A stretch of 64,000 bases of DNA from Lodderomyces elongisporus (Eukaryota > Ascomycota > Pichiomycetes > Serinales > Debaryomycetaceae). The notes under the pieces are model-generated. The model was not told where the DNA came from. It saw only the letters and a list, made by a program, of their open reading frames with translations, and made no database searches. Shown here one piece after another: positions 21,355-30,817 of the stretch. Where the stretch lies: the NCBI RefSeq assembly GCF_030384665.1, contig NC_083677.1, forward strand, positions 1,361,501 to 1,425,500, given 5' to 3'. The stretch's first letter is position 1. The number at the start of each line of letters is the position of its first letter. The position numbers and the translations under genes are program-made.

Positions 21355-22788
21355 TTATTCTAATGTTACTTTAACTTTTCTTTTCTTCTTGTTATTGTGG
21401 TTGTTCTTGCCATTTCTGCTCTTTCCCCTTTTGTTTTGCTTTCCACTCATAATGGTCTTGATCTCTTCACCATCAGTTTCGTATTCTGACCCATCGAGTT
21501 CGGCTTCTCCCTCTTCTTCGTCAGCAAAACGTTTCTTCATGGTCTCAACTTTTTCAATATGTTCTGGTGCACAAACAACACAATTGAGCCTCTCACCAGT
21601 ATCATAGATAGCCACCTGGTCTTTTATCGACAAGTTCCAAATAACAACTTTACCATCCGATGAAACTGAAATTAGGAATGGAATATCCTGCGTGTCTACA
21701 CTTTGGTAAAATTGCACATCCTTGATACGATTGGTATGTCCACGAAGCAAAAAGACCGCATCAATAGAAGTGTTCTCATTGCTGTCTGCCACTGCATCTT
21801 CATTATCTTTATCTTTTCCGTCTCCTTCTTCCAAGGACTCTATAATCTCTTCGAAATCGTAAAATCCAATCAGACCATCTCCAAACCCTATAATCATCCA
21901 CTCTTTATTGTCAAACTTGACAATCTCTATGCACATCAAGGTACTCTTGAACTTTAATTTCTTGGCAATTTTGGCAGTAGAAGTCTTGTAAAGCAATATC
22001 AGATTGTTCAATCCAACAACAAAAAACTGCCCATTACTGCTCCATCTGACAAATTGCCCCGAATGGCCCAAATGGTCACGACCCTTGATCTTCAATACAG
22101 CGGCTTTCTTTGCGGTCATAAGATTCCACAAACGGATGGTTTTGTCTTGAGAAACACTTATTGCAACTCGTCCCGAAGGATGAATGCTGAGATCATTAAT
22201 CTTGTCCAGGTGACCTTTAAGTGTTGCAAAAACTTCCCAATCTTTGGTTCTCCAAATAATAATCTTACCATCCTCTGAGCCGGAGAGAAGCCACTTGCCT
22301 GCATGCAAGCTTTCTGCAGTAGCATCTGCATCCTCCGACGTTGTATTGGTACCCTCTCTAGAGAATCTCAATGCAGTGATTGTACCCTGGTGTGATAACA
22401 AGGTCCCCAATTCCTTACGCTTCTGCAAATCGTATATCCTAATATGCTCATCGTTTGATCCAGTGACAAGATACCTTTTAGCCAAGTCGATCGACTTGAT
22501 GGAGAGTGAATGTGCTTGGAAATGGAAAATAGGCTGGAAAACTGGTTCTTTGACATTCTTGGGGTCAAGAATAACGGAAAGACAAAGAAGGTTATGTTCA
22601 TAAGATCCTACAAATATTCGAAACTGGATAGGATTAAGACTAGATTTGGTGCTAGATACATTCGACGTTACCGATGGTTGCGTCGTGATTGTAGCTGTAC
22701 TTCCCTTCAATGCTGACTTGATTTCTTTTTCAACTGCTTTGGGTGCTTCACTGGCATTGGTAGACTTGAATTTAGCTGACTTCCCCAT
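21355..22788 (-). CDS. MAK11: MAK11-type WD-repeat 60S ribosome assembly factor
   Basis: The 477-residue protein has a low-complexity Ser/Thr/Lys-rich start (1-50), then WD repeats running from about 55 to 400. Clear blades include SIDLAKRYLVTGSNDEHIRIYDL, KWLLSGSEDGKIIIWR, SIHPSGRVAISVSQDKTIRLWNL and a late FLISVSSDGKVVIWNL. The tail is acidic (EEEGEAELDGSEYETDGEE) and then strongly basic (KRGKSR...KKKRKVKV), which looks like a nucleolar localisation signal. This architecture matches Mak11/PAK1IP1, which acts with Rlp24 in late nuclear 60S subunit maturation in yeast. It is divergent from CDC16 across a 623-base spacer. Confidence 0.9.
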   Translation of the reverse strand: MGKSAKFKSTNASEAPKAVEKEIKSALKGSTATITTQPSVTSNVSSTKSSLNPIQFRIFVGSYEHNLLCLSVILDPKNVKEPVFQPIFHFQAHSLSIKSIDLAKRYLVTGSNDEHIRIYDLQKRKELGTLLSHQGTITALRFSREGTNTTSEDADATAESLHAGKWLLSGSEDGKIIIWRTKDWEVFATLKGHLDKINDLSIHPSGRVAISVSQDKTIRLWNLMTAKKAAVLKIKGRDHLGHSGQFVRWSSNGQFFVVGLNNLILLYKTSTAKIAKKLKFKSTLMCIEIVKFDNKEWMIIGFGDGLIGFYDFEEIIESLEEGDGKDKDNEDAVADSNENTSIDAVFLLRGHTNRIKDVQFYQSVDTQDIPFLISVSSDGKVVIWNLSIKDQVAIYDTGERLNCVVCAPEHIEKVETMKKRFADEEEGEAELDGSEYETDGEEIKTIMSGKQNKRGKSRNGKNNHNNKKKRKVKVTLE

Positions 22789-23411
22789 TGTGAACTAAGA
22801 TAAATAAAATATGAGGGTGATAAAAGTAGTTTTGATGGCAGCGCTGGTAGTCCCTGACCTATGGTTCTCTTGTGACTTGTTGTACAGGTGAAATGAAATG
22901 AAATGGAAAGAGATGGAATAAGATAAAATGCGAGATGAGAAGGTCTCGCATTTTCCTCCCAAGAGTGAGAATCAAGTACGCTGCAAAATAAGAGATTTGA
23001 GGTTCGCACACGGAGAACATAAAATAAAAAAAATAAAATAAAAAAAAAATAAAAATCAAATAAAAAAATGGAAAAAAGAAAACAAAGGAAGCCGCACCAT
23101 ACTTTTGGCTGTTGCAAATGCAGAACGACATAGTCTCCATCTTCCATCCCCACCCAAACACATACACATACACCTACAAGAATCATATCCAGTACCAAGA
23201 TTGGTATCCTTACCTTTAAAAACAGAAAACAACAAAAGAAACAGGAATTTCACAACAACAACAACAACAACATAAGGTAGTACTGTACACTTTGGCAGAC
23301 GAAACGAAATTATTTAACGATTACTTTGATATTCTTCCTTTTTGTTTTTGGGATTCCCAGTTAAATATATATAACAACACAACATAACACAACACAACAC
23401 ATTTGGCAATT
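22789..23411. other. divergent promoter MAK11 / CDC16
   Basis: No gene is present. The spacer contains the inverted repeat at 22925-22954, an AAAATAA-rich stretch (23020-23070), a CAACAA run (23253-23270) and CAACA/TAACA units just before the CDC16 start. Confidence 0.65.
22925..22954. repeat. 11-bp perfect inverted repeat in MAK11/CDC16 promoter
   Basis: AAAATGCGAGA (22925-22935) and TCTCGCATTTT (22944-22954) are exact reverse complements with an 8-base spacer. Bases 22934-22939 read GATGAG, the core of the PAC element found upstream of yeast ribosome-assembly genes. The centre is about 150 bases before the MAK11 ATG. Confidence 0.75.
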
Positions 23412-25229
23412 ATGGTGCATAATCAAAAGACTCCACAACAACACAATTCTACTCTTTTCATATCTCCCATGCTCAGTCGACGGAAAGAGATATTTCGAAC
23501 CCCGCCAAACCAAACATTAACAACGAAGCAAAATAGTAAACTATTTGAGACACCAGGCTCCTCTTCCAAGTCGCTGTTTTTCAATCTTGACCGTACATCC
23601 AACAATAACCTTTCTCATAATAGAAGCGACGAATCCTTACTGCAAGATCTGCTCACACCGATAGACAAGCTCCGGTTATGGCGTCATGATGTTATCGGAC
23701 AACACCAGTACAAAACTGCCGAGTTTTTGGGGGACAAAATATTGGACATCACCAACGATGCCAACGATGCCTTTTGGCTAGCCCAGGTATATTTCAACAG
23801 GGGTAATTATCTTCGTTGCAAGGAATTGATACTTTCGAACGAGGAATTCTCTCAAAGTATACTCTGTCGATACTTGGCTGGCTATAGTTTGATCAAGTTG
23901 GAGCAATGGGAAGATGCTCTAGATGTTATTGGAGAAGAGAACCCATACGAGAAAGATGATCGATTGAAAAACGAGGATGGTGGGGTTAAACTTGAGGCAT
24001 CCATGTGCTACTTACGCGGGTTGGTATATGCTGCCCAAAATAACTTTGCCAGAGCAACAGAATGCTATAAAGAGGCTCTACTAGTGGATGTAAAGTGTTA
24101 TGAAGCATTTGATGAGTTGATCAGCAACAATCTTTTGACTCCCAGCGAAGAATGGGAGTTTGTCACCACAAGACTAAACTACAACGAAGTTGATAGCAAT
24201 GACGATTTGATCAAGCTCTTGTATGCCACCAAGTTGAGCAAGTACCTCAATGCTGACAAGATCAAAGAAGCAGAACAAGTGTTGCGTGAGGAATATGGGC
24301 TCAATGACAATGGCGACTTGTTGTTGAGCCAGGCGGACTACTTGTACACTCAGTGTAATTTTGATGCTTGTTTAAATGTTTGCGAGAAAATCTTATTCAA
24401 AGATCAATACAATTTTGACGTGCTTCCCAACTATTTGAGCTGCTTATATGAGCTTGGTGGGAGAAACAAGTTGTTTTACAAGAGTCACCAGATGGCCGAG
24501 TTTCACCCGACAAACCCCATGACGTGGTTGGCTATTGGAACGTATTATCTTTCGATCAATAAAGTTGTTGAGGCAAGGAAGAGTTTTAGTAAGGCCACTA
24601 CTATTAATCCTAATTTTGGCCAAGCATGGATTGGGTTTGCCCACACATTTGCCATTGAAGGTGAACACGAGCAAGCTATAAGTGCATATGCTTATGCAGC
24701 GCGATTGTTTCCCGGTACTCACCTTCCAAACTTGTTCTTGGGTATGCAGCATATGGCCATGTCGAATCTACAGATGGCGCAAGAGTACCTTCTCGCGTCT
24801 CACTACATTTGCAATGCGGATCCGTTATTGTTGAATGAGTTGGGTGTGTTATATTTCCACAAAGCTCAGTTTGACAAGGCACATTCTTATCTCTGTACGG
24901 CATTGGAGAGGGCCAAAAACCATTTAAATCTCAATTCGAAAACTTATGTATCGATAAGAAGCAATCTTGGACACACATTCCGCAGGATGAACATGCCAGA
25001 GGAGGCGTTGGAGTGTTTTGGTGAAGTGTTGCAGTGCCGACAAGATGCCAATATCATGACAGCTGTTGCTTTGATTTATATGAAAGTAGGCGACTTTGTC
25101 AAAGCAGCCGATTACTTGCACAATGCATTGGCTATACTGCCGTTAGACCCAATTGCCAACGATTTGTTGCAAAGAGCATTGGAAAGCTGTAGCCTAGGTG
25201 CATTTGAAGCTGAGTTGGGCGACTTGTAG
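23412..25229 (+). CDS. CDC16: CDC16, TPR subunit of the anaphase-promoting complex
   Basis: The 605-residue protein is the Cdc16/APC6 scaffold subunit of the anaphase-promoting complex, the ubiquitin ligase that triggers chromosome separation. The family hallmark KLRLWRHDVIGQHQYKTAEFLGDKIL is near residues 94-120. Tetratricopeptide repeats then continue to the end, for example NPMTWLAIGTYYLSINKVVEARKSFSKATTINPNFGQAWIGFAHTFAIEGEHEQAISAYAYAARLFPG in the C-terminal half. The N-terminal 90 residues are polar with SP and TP pairs that could be CDK sites. The first ATG of the frame is at 23412; the frame is open only three codons further upstream. Three CTG codons were noticed (in SLLQDLLTP and AILPLD), all at positions where serine would be tolerated. 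Confidence 0.93.
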   Translation: MVHNQKTPQQHNSTLFISPMLSRRKEIFRTPPNQTLTTKQNSKLFETPGSSSKSLFFNLDRTSNNNLSHNRSDESLLQDLLTPIDKLRLWRHDVIGQHQYKTAEFLGDKILDITNDANDAFWLAQVYFNRGNYLRCKELILSNEEFSQSILCRYLAGYSLIKLEQWEDALDVIGEENPYEKDDRLKNEDGGVKLEASMCYLRGLVYAAQNNFARATECYKEALLVDVKCYEAFDELISNNLLTPSEEWEFVTTRLNYNEVDSNDDLIKLLYATKLSKYLNADKIKEAEQVLREEYGLNDNGDLLLSQADYLYTQCNFDACLNVCEKILFKDQYNFDVLPNYLSCLYELGGRNKLFYKSHQMAEFHPTNPMTWLAIGTYYLSINKVVEARKSFSKATTINPNFGQAWIGFAHTFAIEGEHEQAISAYAYAARLFPGTHLPNLFLGMQHMAMSNLQMAQEYLLASHYICNADPLLLNELGVLYFHKAQFDKAHSYLCTALERAKNHLNLNSKTYVSIRSNLGHTFRRMNMPEEALECFGEVLQCRQDANIMTAVALIYMKVGDFVKAADYLHNALAILPLDPIANDLLQRALESCSLGAFEAELGDL

Positions 25230-25488
25230 TGTTAAAGAAACAGCTGCCATCAAACTCGAGAAGAAAAGAAAGAGAAGAAAGAGAAGAAAGAAAAAAAGTA
25301 AGGAAATTTTCCTGTGGCGATACAATATACAAAATAAAGAGAAACGTACTAATAATTGAATTGAAGGAGAAGAGAAAAGAAGAAAAAATGGGAGGAAGGT
25401 GGGGAATGGTTGCTATGGAGGAGCAAGGGAGGATGTAGGAGTTGTTCATTGCATTTGAGTATAAATAGTCTTATCTACCAGAACTAGT

Positions 25489-25531
<43 letters not shown>

Positions 25532-25604
25532 CATGTGTATACGTTGAAATGCCGAATTTTATCATAATAGGGCACGAGGCTGAAATGAATAAAGATCCGA
25601 CTAC

Positions 25605-25644
<40 letters not shown>

Positions 25645-26416
25645 TTATACAATGTGTAAACGCATAGGGTACAATTCCTTATATTTCAATTTCCTTTCTA
25701 CCCATTAGTATTACTTACAACGTTGTCTGAAATCAACAGCATTCAGAATAAGGATTTGGACCCCACGTTGCCTGAATCAATTTCAATCCAATAGGCGTAT
25801 AATCAATAGCAATCTATGTTGCAGCAGCAGCAGCAGCAACAACAGGCGGTGTACTCTTTTTTAATTTTTTATTTTTTTTCTATTTTTTTTTTGTCACTTT
25901 AGGCGATTGTCATTTCTGCCAAGAAAAAAAAAAAAAGAAAAAGCAAGGGAAAACGCTATGAAATGAATATATGTATATAAAAAGTGCACCAAAACATACA
26001 TAGATACATAGATACATACATAGATACATAAATGATATAAAATATTCAGCCAAATATCACGTGACTCAATTTATAAAATAAAAAAATAAATAAATTCCAA
26101 ATATAAAATGCCTTTAAGATGAATTGCAGGGTTTAGAATTAATGTTTAGGCTGTGATGTTATTATGGTCTTTCTTTTCCATACAAAAAAAAAAACAGAGC
26201 TCCAAATAGCAGAAAAAATTAATATTCTAAAGGATATAGCCATGTGTATCTTTGAGTGATGCACCAACAAAGATACAACTATTTCCACACCTTCTTCTTT
26301 TCTCAATTTTAAATTTTATTCAAACTTCTGCTTCTATTTAGATCAAGAAAAATCTACCTGCACTTTACATATGCTATAACGACATTCAACAGACAATCTG
26401 TTTTGAGCTACATCTT
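25230..26416. other. spacer between CDC16 and the tandem array
   Basis: No gene is seen. The DNA is rich in simple repeats: (ACATAT)n at about 25491-25530, (TA)n at about 25606-25637, (CAG/CAA)n at 25823-25843 and ACATAGAT-type repeats at 25996-26034. A combined E-box/Gcn4 sequence is at 26057-26068. The last five bases, ATCTT (26412-26416), are the left copy of the target-site duplication of the first LTR element. Confidence 0.65.
26057..26068. promoter_or_regulatory. overlapping E-box and Gcn4-type site
   Basis: TCACGTGACTCA combines the bHLH palindrome TCACGTGA with the bZIP site TGACTCA, sharing three bases. No gene start is close: the site is 827 bases after the CDC16 stop and upstream of the first LTR element. 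Before the element inserted it would have been about 560 bases from the BOR1-like start, so it may be a remnant of that promoter. Confidence 0.4.
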
Positions 26417-27344
26417 TGTCGCATAGCACTGTCACAAGTAACAAGTGTACGACTGCTGAGCATCGGTTTGAGTTCGTGACTTGATAGGCTATATTCCAAC
26501 TAAGTGTAATTGTCAATGATCGCACCTATAAAGGTCTCAATGCTCATAAGTTAAGAGAGTAAATTGTCTCATACAAAGTCACTAGTAAGGAGAATCGTGA
26601 GAGTATACACTCTGCACGTTCACCTAGTGATTTGTGTTCAATGTAGTTGACCGTATAAAATCTATATTTTACCGATATTTCTATATAATAGTGATAAGTT
26701 AATTTTACCACTTCTCGTTCCTATTTATATAAACTCATCTCGTTTGAAGTTTCAAGTTTCCCATGTCGTGCAATATTCTCCAAATATTCACTTAGCGGAA
26801 ACGAGGGCACAGAGCGTCCAGTGTGTGTCGCACTGTGACATCTTCCCCCCTTCAAAGTCAGATGAAAGATACGGCCTAATTTCAGTTGTACTTTGGAAAA
26901 ATATTGATTTGAGGTAAGATAACTGTACAGTATGATGATAACCGTTGTGGCCTCCCCCCCTGCAAAGCAAAGGCTTACCTATTAAAAGTGAGCGAAGCGG
27001 CAACAAAAGGTTTCGACAATTTCCTGAAATTCTATTGAATAAAAAGGGAAATGTTCTCATCAACGTTTGTAGCAAATGAATACCTTCAAATCCAAAAACC
27101 AAATATTGCGGGTTTTGTTCAGTTATTGTTGGGATATAATTATCTTTCACGCCGTGCGGGTTACGAGTCGACGTCGACAATACATTGGGTAAAGTAAAAA
27201 GCATTTCACCATCAACTAGCCGCGCGCCTGGGTCTGTTTGTTCGGAATTCGTCGACAAAATATCAAGACTTCGGTTAAAAACTCCCCTACTACTAAAAAC
27301 GGAAAGTCAGCATCTCCAATATTCTAATAATTGAACGTCCTGTA

Positions 27345-27540
27345 GAAACACTGAGGTTTCATAAAATAAGTTGGTTGTTCCTTTGGGATTCTGTCCCACG
27401 GTAGTTACCTTCTCCGTCGAAACACTGAGGTTTCATAAAATTTGTTGGTTGTTCCTTTGGGCTTCTGTCCCACGGTAGTTACCTTCTCCGTCGTTTTTTG
27501 AAAGGTGTATCTTCTCACCCGAAACACTGAGGTTTCATAA
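27345..27540. repeat. internal repeats of the LTR element
   Basis: The 20-base block GAAACACTGAGGTTTCATAA occurs at 27345, 27419 and 27521. The first two belong to near-identical 74-bp units that also share a CCCACGGTAGTTACC segment; the third unit is diverged. Each block has complementary ends (GAAAC and GTTTC), so a small hairpin is possible. The same set recurs in all later element copies. Confidence 0.85.
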
Positions 27541-28794
27541 TAATAATTGGTTGCTTCTTTCGGGATGCAATTTTGTCTTTCTCTCAAGATGCTATAAAGT
27601 CTTTCTTGCGAGATGCAATTTAGTCTTTCCCTCGGTAGTTACCATCTCCGCCGTTTTTATCTGGTGTAATTCTACCTCACCGATAACCCGTGTAGTTTGT
27701 TTAGTCTGCTACCATCATACTCAGATGAGTCCGTAGACAGTAATGATGATTTCTTAAACGCTGCTTTAACGGTGCTTATTTACCTTCTAGAATGTAATAA
27801 GTCTTTTTTAAAAAAATGATATAAACCCAAATTAGGGATGTGGTCATTATCCTAAAAATACTTTCCTCGATCTTTGCACCAATTGAGGGTAGCCACTTAT
27901 ACCCGTGCAATCTTCGGTACTCGTTTCAACGCCATGCCTATCACACGTACAGCCTTCAAACTATAGCCAAGTCAGCAGACACGACTCTATTCGGTCTATA
28001 GTTGCACTCTGTCTAACGTCTACAACCTTCGCCCTTTGTCAACTGATGGGTGAATATTCCATCATAAAGTGTTGACAGTATACGCTATTTGATATTTTCT
28101 GGTGTAGTCTCGGATACGTCCCGATGACTACGATGCATTATGTTCCATTGGACTAAACTCGCATAGTTCTCCAATGAGGAGTAGCTCCTCCTTTAAACTG
28201 TAGTTCACAATAGTGAAGCTATTAATTCGTGGATAGGAGATTTACTCTTCCACAGGTCCTTCTCATAAATGATATTGACCAAATGTTGAAATGCCAAGGT
28301 ATTGAAATGTCATGATCATTCAATATCCTGGTCGACAATACTGCTTAACAGTAGCCTCAACCAATGTATCAATTACTTGAAATATTAGGTAACCATATCA
28401 AATCATTCAAATAACATGATTTGCAAGGATTTGAGGTCCTCACTCTGGTCGCCATTCTGTCGCATAGCACTGTCACAAGTAACAAGTGTACGACTGCTGA
28501 GCATCGGTTTGAGCTGGTAGCTCACCGATACCAGCGGTTTGAGTTCGTGACTTGATAGGCTATATTCCAACTAAGTGTAATTGTCAATGATCGCACCTAT
28601 AAAGGTCTCAATGCTCATAAGTTAAGAGAGTAAATTGTCTCATACAAAGTCACTAGTAAGGAGAATCGTGAGAGTATACACTCTGCACGTTCACCTAGTG
28701 ATTTGTGTTCAATGTAGTTGACCGTATAAAATCTATATTTTACCGATATTTCTATATAATAGTGATAAGTTAATTTTACCACTTCTCGTTCCTA

Positions 28795-28804
28795 TTTATA
28801 TAAA
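28795..28804. promoter_or_regulatory. palindromic TATA box in LTR
   Basis: TTTATATAAA is its own reverse complement, so it could place transcription in either direction. It lies in the right-hand LTR about 310 bases before the BOR1-like ATG. It is also present in the other LTRs. Confidence 0.4.
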
Positions 28805-28947
28805 CTCATCTCGTTTGAAGTTTCAAGTTTCCCATGTCGTGCAATATTCTCCAAATATTCACTTAGCGGAAACGAGGGCACAGAGCGTCCAGTGTGTGTC
28901 GCACTGTGACAATCTTCTTTCCTTCTTTCCTTTGTTTTTTTTTTCTG

Positions 28948-28957
28948 TATATATATT
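28948..28957 (+). promoter_or_regulatory. TATA-like run upstream of BOR1-like gene
   Basis: An alternating TATATATATT stretch lies about 157-166 bases before the BOR1-like ATG and inside the 202 bases left between the LTR and the gene. It is the likeliest core promoter and is repeated in every unit. Confidence 0.45.
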
Positions 28958-29113
28958 TAATTTTGCATTCCCGCTCCTCCCCTCCCACATATCTTATCTA
29001 CTTGAAAGAAAGTTGAAGTGGACAAGTAGTTTATTCTACACCAGCCCATAAGTAAGACATTAGCAAAAAAAAGAAAAAAAATCAAAAATCTGGAGCCACA
29101 CTGCTTTGTTTTC

Positions 29114-30817
29114 ATGATGAAGAGGCTATCGTTTAAGCATTTCAACTATTTTGGGTATGGTATCTATCATGATATCAAAACCAGACTCCCGTACTACAAG
29201 TCCGACTTTACTGATGCGTGGAACTATCGAGTCATCCCTTCGTCTACATTCATCTTTTTCGCCAACTTGCTTCCAGCAATCGCATTTGCCCAGGATATGT
29301 TCGATAAGACCAATAATGCCTATGGAGTGAATGAGGTTCTCATGTCCAGTGCATTTGGTGGAGTTGTATTTGGATTGTTCTCGGGCCAGCCTTTGTGCAT
29401 CGTGGGCGTTACTGGTCCCATCTCAATCTTTAGTTACACCGTGTACGAGCTAATGACCCCACGAGGGACTCCATATTTTCCATTTATGTGTTGGATATAT
29501 TTATGGAGTATGGTTTTCCATATTATAATTGCAGTAGGGAACTACATCTCCTGGATGAGAATCATTAGTCTTTACTCGTGTGATATATTTGGGTTCTTTA
29601 TCAACTTGGTCTATATCCAAAAGGGGATCCAGATCTTGCTGAACCAGTTTGACGATGTTAACTTGGCAAGTGGATACTGCTCGGTCATGATTGCTTTGTG
29701 TATGATCATTTGTGGTGTAGGATCAACCACATTTGGAAATTATCTCCACTACTTTCGTCCCTGGGTCAGAAAAGTATTTGTCGATTATGGAGTAGTTGCA
29801 TCGGTGATTTTCTTTACCGGGTTCATCCATTTTGGTGGGAAATTGAACGATACAGAGCTTGCTCGATTACCAATAACCAAATCGTTTCAGCCAACTGAAC
29901 ATGGCGATATACGACCACACGGATGGTTTATTCATTTCTGGCCGGGCGAAAACATTGAGGTTGGAGACGTGTTTCTTGCCATTCCATTTGCCATTCTCCT
30001 TACTTTTCTTTTTTACTTTGACCACAATGTATCATCATTGATGTGCCAGTCCAAGGAGTACCCACTCAAGAAACCAGCATCGTTCCATTGGGATTTCCTC
30101 TTACTTGGACTCACAACAGGGTTTGCTGGAATTATGGGTATCCCTCCACCAAATGGTCTTATCCCGCAAGCACCACTTCACACTGACTCTTTGGTTGTTT
30201 ATGACCATAGCGGAAAGAAGCTTTCGGTGGTGGAACAAAGAGTCACCAATACAGTGCAAGGAATAATGACCTTTGTGATGATGTCGCGGCCGTTTCTAGT
30301 AATCTTGGGGCTTGTCCCTCAAGCAGTTCTTTCGGGTCTTTTCTTCATCATGGCGATCTCGGGACTTCACGGCAATATCGTCACTAATAGAATTAGATAC
30401 ATTTTCTTGGATAAGCATTATATTGAAAACGATCCCAATTGTCCCCAGCTTTTCAGAGATATCCATGCTTTACCTACGAAGAAATGGTTTTACATATACG
30501 TTGTACTCGAAGTCATAGGTGGTGTTGCAGAGTTTGTAATTACCTTGACCATTGCGGCAGTCGGATTCCCTGGTGTTCTATTATTTCTTGCATTTTGCGC
30601 CAAATGGATCTGGCCGTTGTTTATACCACGCGAAGAGCTAGATCGATTGGATGGAGATGTGGCGGATGAGTTTATATTAAAAAACTTTACTGTGGCATCG
30701 GACGAGAAGAAAAGGAGGAAACAAAACGGGGTAGATGAAGAGAAAGCGCTGGAGAGTGAGATCGACGATGATGCAGAAGAGTATACAAGAGATGCAGCCA
30801 TCAGTAGCAGCGAGTGA
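29114..30817 (+). CDS. BOR1: BOR1-type boron/anion exporter, copy 1
   Basis: The 567-residue membrane protein belongs to the SLC4 (bicarbonate transporter-like) family; the yeast member Bor1 (576 residues) exports borate at the plasma membrane. Landmarks are NLLPAIAFAQDM (51-62), QPLCIVGVTGPISIFSYT (92-109) in the substrate-site region and GFAGIMGIPPPNGLIPQAPLHTDSL (about 336-360), and a hydrophilic charged tail from about residue 515. A dozen or so hydrophobic segments fit the family fold. The start is the first of two adjacent ATGs. CTG codons occur at residues 176 and 546 and would be serine in a CTG-clade yeast. The LTR element ends 202 bases upstream, so the native promoter has been split. 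Boron export is the known role in S. cerevisiae; other anions are possible. Confidence 0.92.
   Translation: MMKRLSFKHFNYFGYGIYHDIKTRLPYYKSDFTDAWNYRVIPSSTFIFFANLLPAIAFAQDMFDKTNNAYGVNEVLMSSAFGGVVFGLFSGQPLCIVGVTGPISIFSYTVYELMTPRGTPYFPFMCWIYLWSMVFHIIIAVGNYISWMRIISLYSCDIFGFFINLVYIQKGIQILLNQFDDVNLASGYCSVMIALCMIICGVGSTTFGNYLHYFRPWVRKVFVDYGVVASVIFFTGFIHFGGKLNDTELARLPITKSFQPTEHGDIRPHGWFIHFWPGENIEVGDVFLAIPFAILLTFLFYFDHNVSSLMCQSKEYPLKKPASFHWDFLLLGLTTGFAGIMGIPPPNGLIPQAPLHTDSLVVYDHSGKKLSVVEQRVTNTVQGIMTFVMMSRPFLVILGLVPQAVLSGLFFIMAISGLHGNIVTNRIRYIFLDKHYIENDPNCPQLFRDIHALPTKKWFYIYVVLEVIGGVAEFVITLTIAAVGFPGVLLFLAFCAKWIWPLFIPREELDRLDGDVADEFILKNFTVASDEKKRRKQNGVDEEKALESEIDDDAEEYTRDAAISSSE

Larger units (their letters stand above)
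26417..28911 (-). mobile_element. non-autonomous LTR retrotransposon, first copy (complete, with target duplication)
   Basis: Two direct LTRs, 26417-26840 (424 bp) and 28458-28911 (454 bp), begin TGTC and end GACA and enclose 1617 bp. The element is bounded by ATCTT at 26412-26416 and 28912-28916, a 5-bp target duplication. Orientation is minus: in that direction the purine tract GAAGGGGGGAAGA ends against the 3' LTR, and TGGCGACCAG, a candidate primer-binding site, starts three bases after the 5' LTR. A second G-rich tract lies at 26951-26963. No gag, protease, integrase or reverse transcriptase is recognisable, so it must depend on another element. The longest minus-strand frame from an ATG (27204 to 26788, 138 codons) runs into the LTR and is not a known protein. 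The left LTR lacks 30 bp present in every other LTR of the window. Confidence 0.9.

Noticed and set aside
26788..27258. 156-codon minus-strand frame as a retroelement protein
   Set aside because: It begins at a TTG, covers the purine tract and runs into the LTR, and shows no gag, integrase, reverse transcriptase or RNase H motif. From its first ATG only 138 codons remain.
27712..27735. CAGATGAGTCCGT resembling the core of a hammerhead ribozyme, with CGAAAC blocks nearby
   Set aside because: The invariant CTGATGA is not matched (A instead of T at the second base), the CGAAAC blocks are in the wrong order and distance, and the motif is on the strand opposite to the element transcript.
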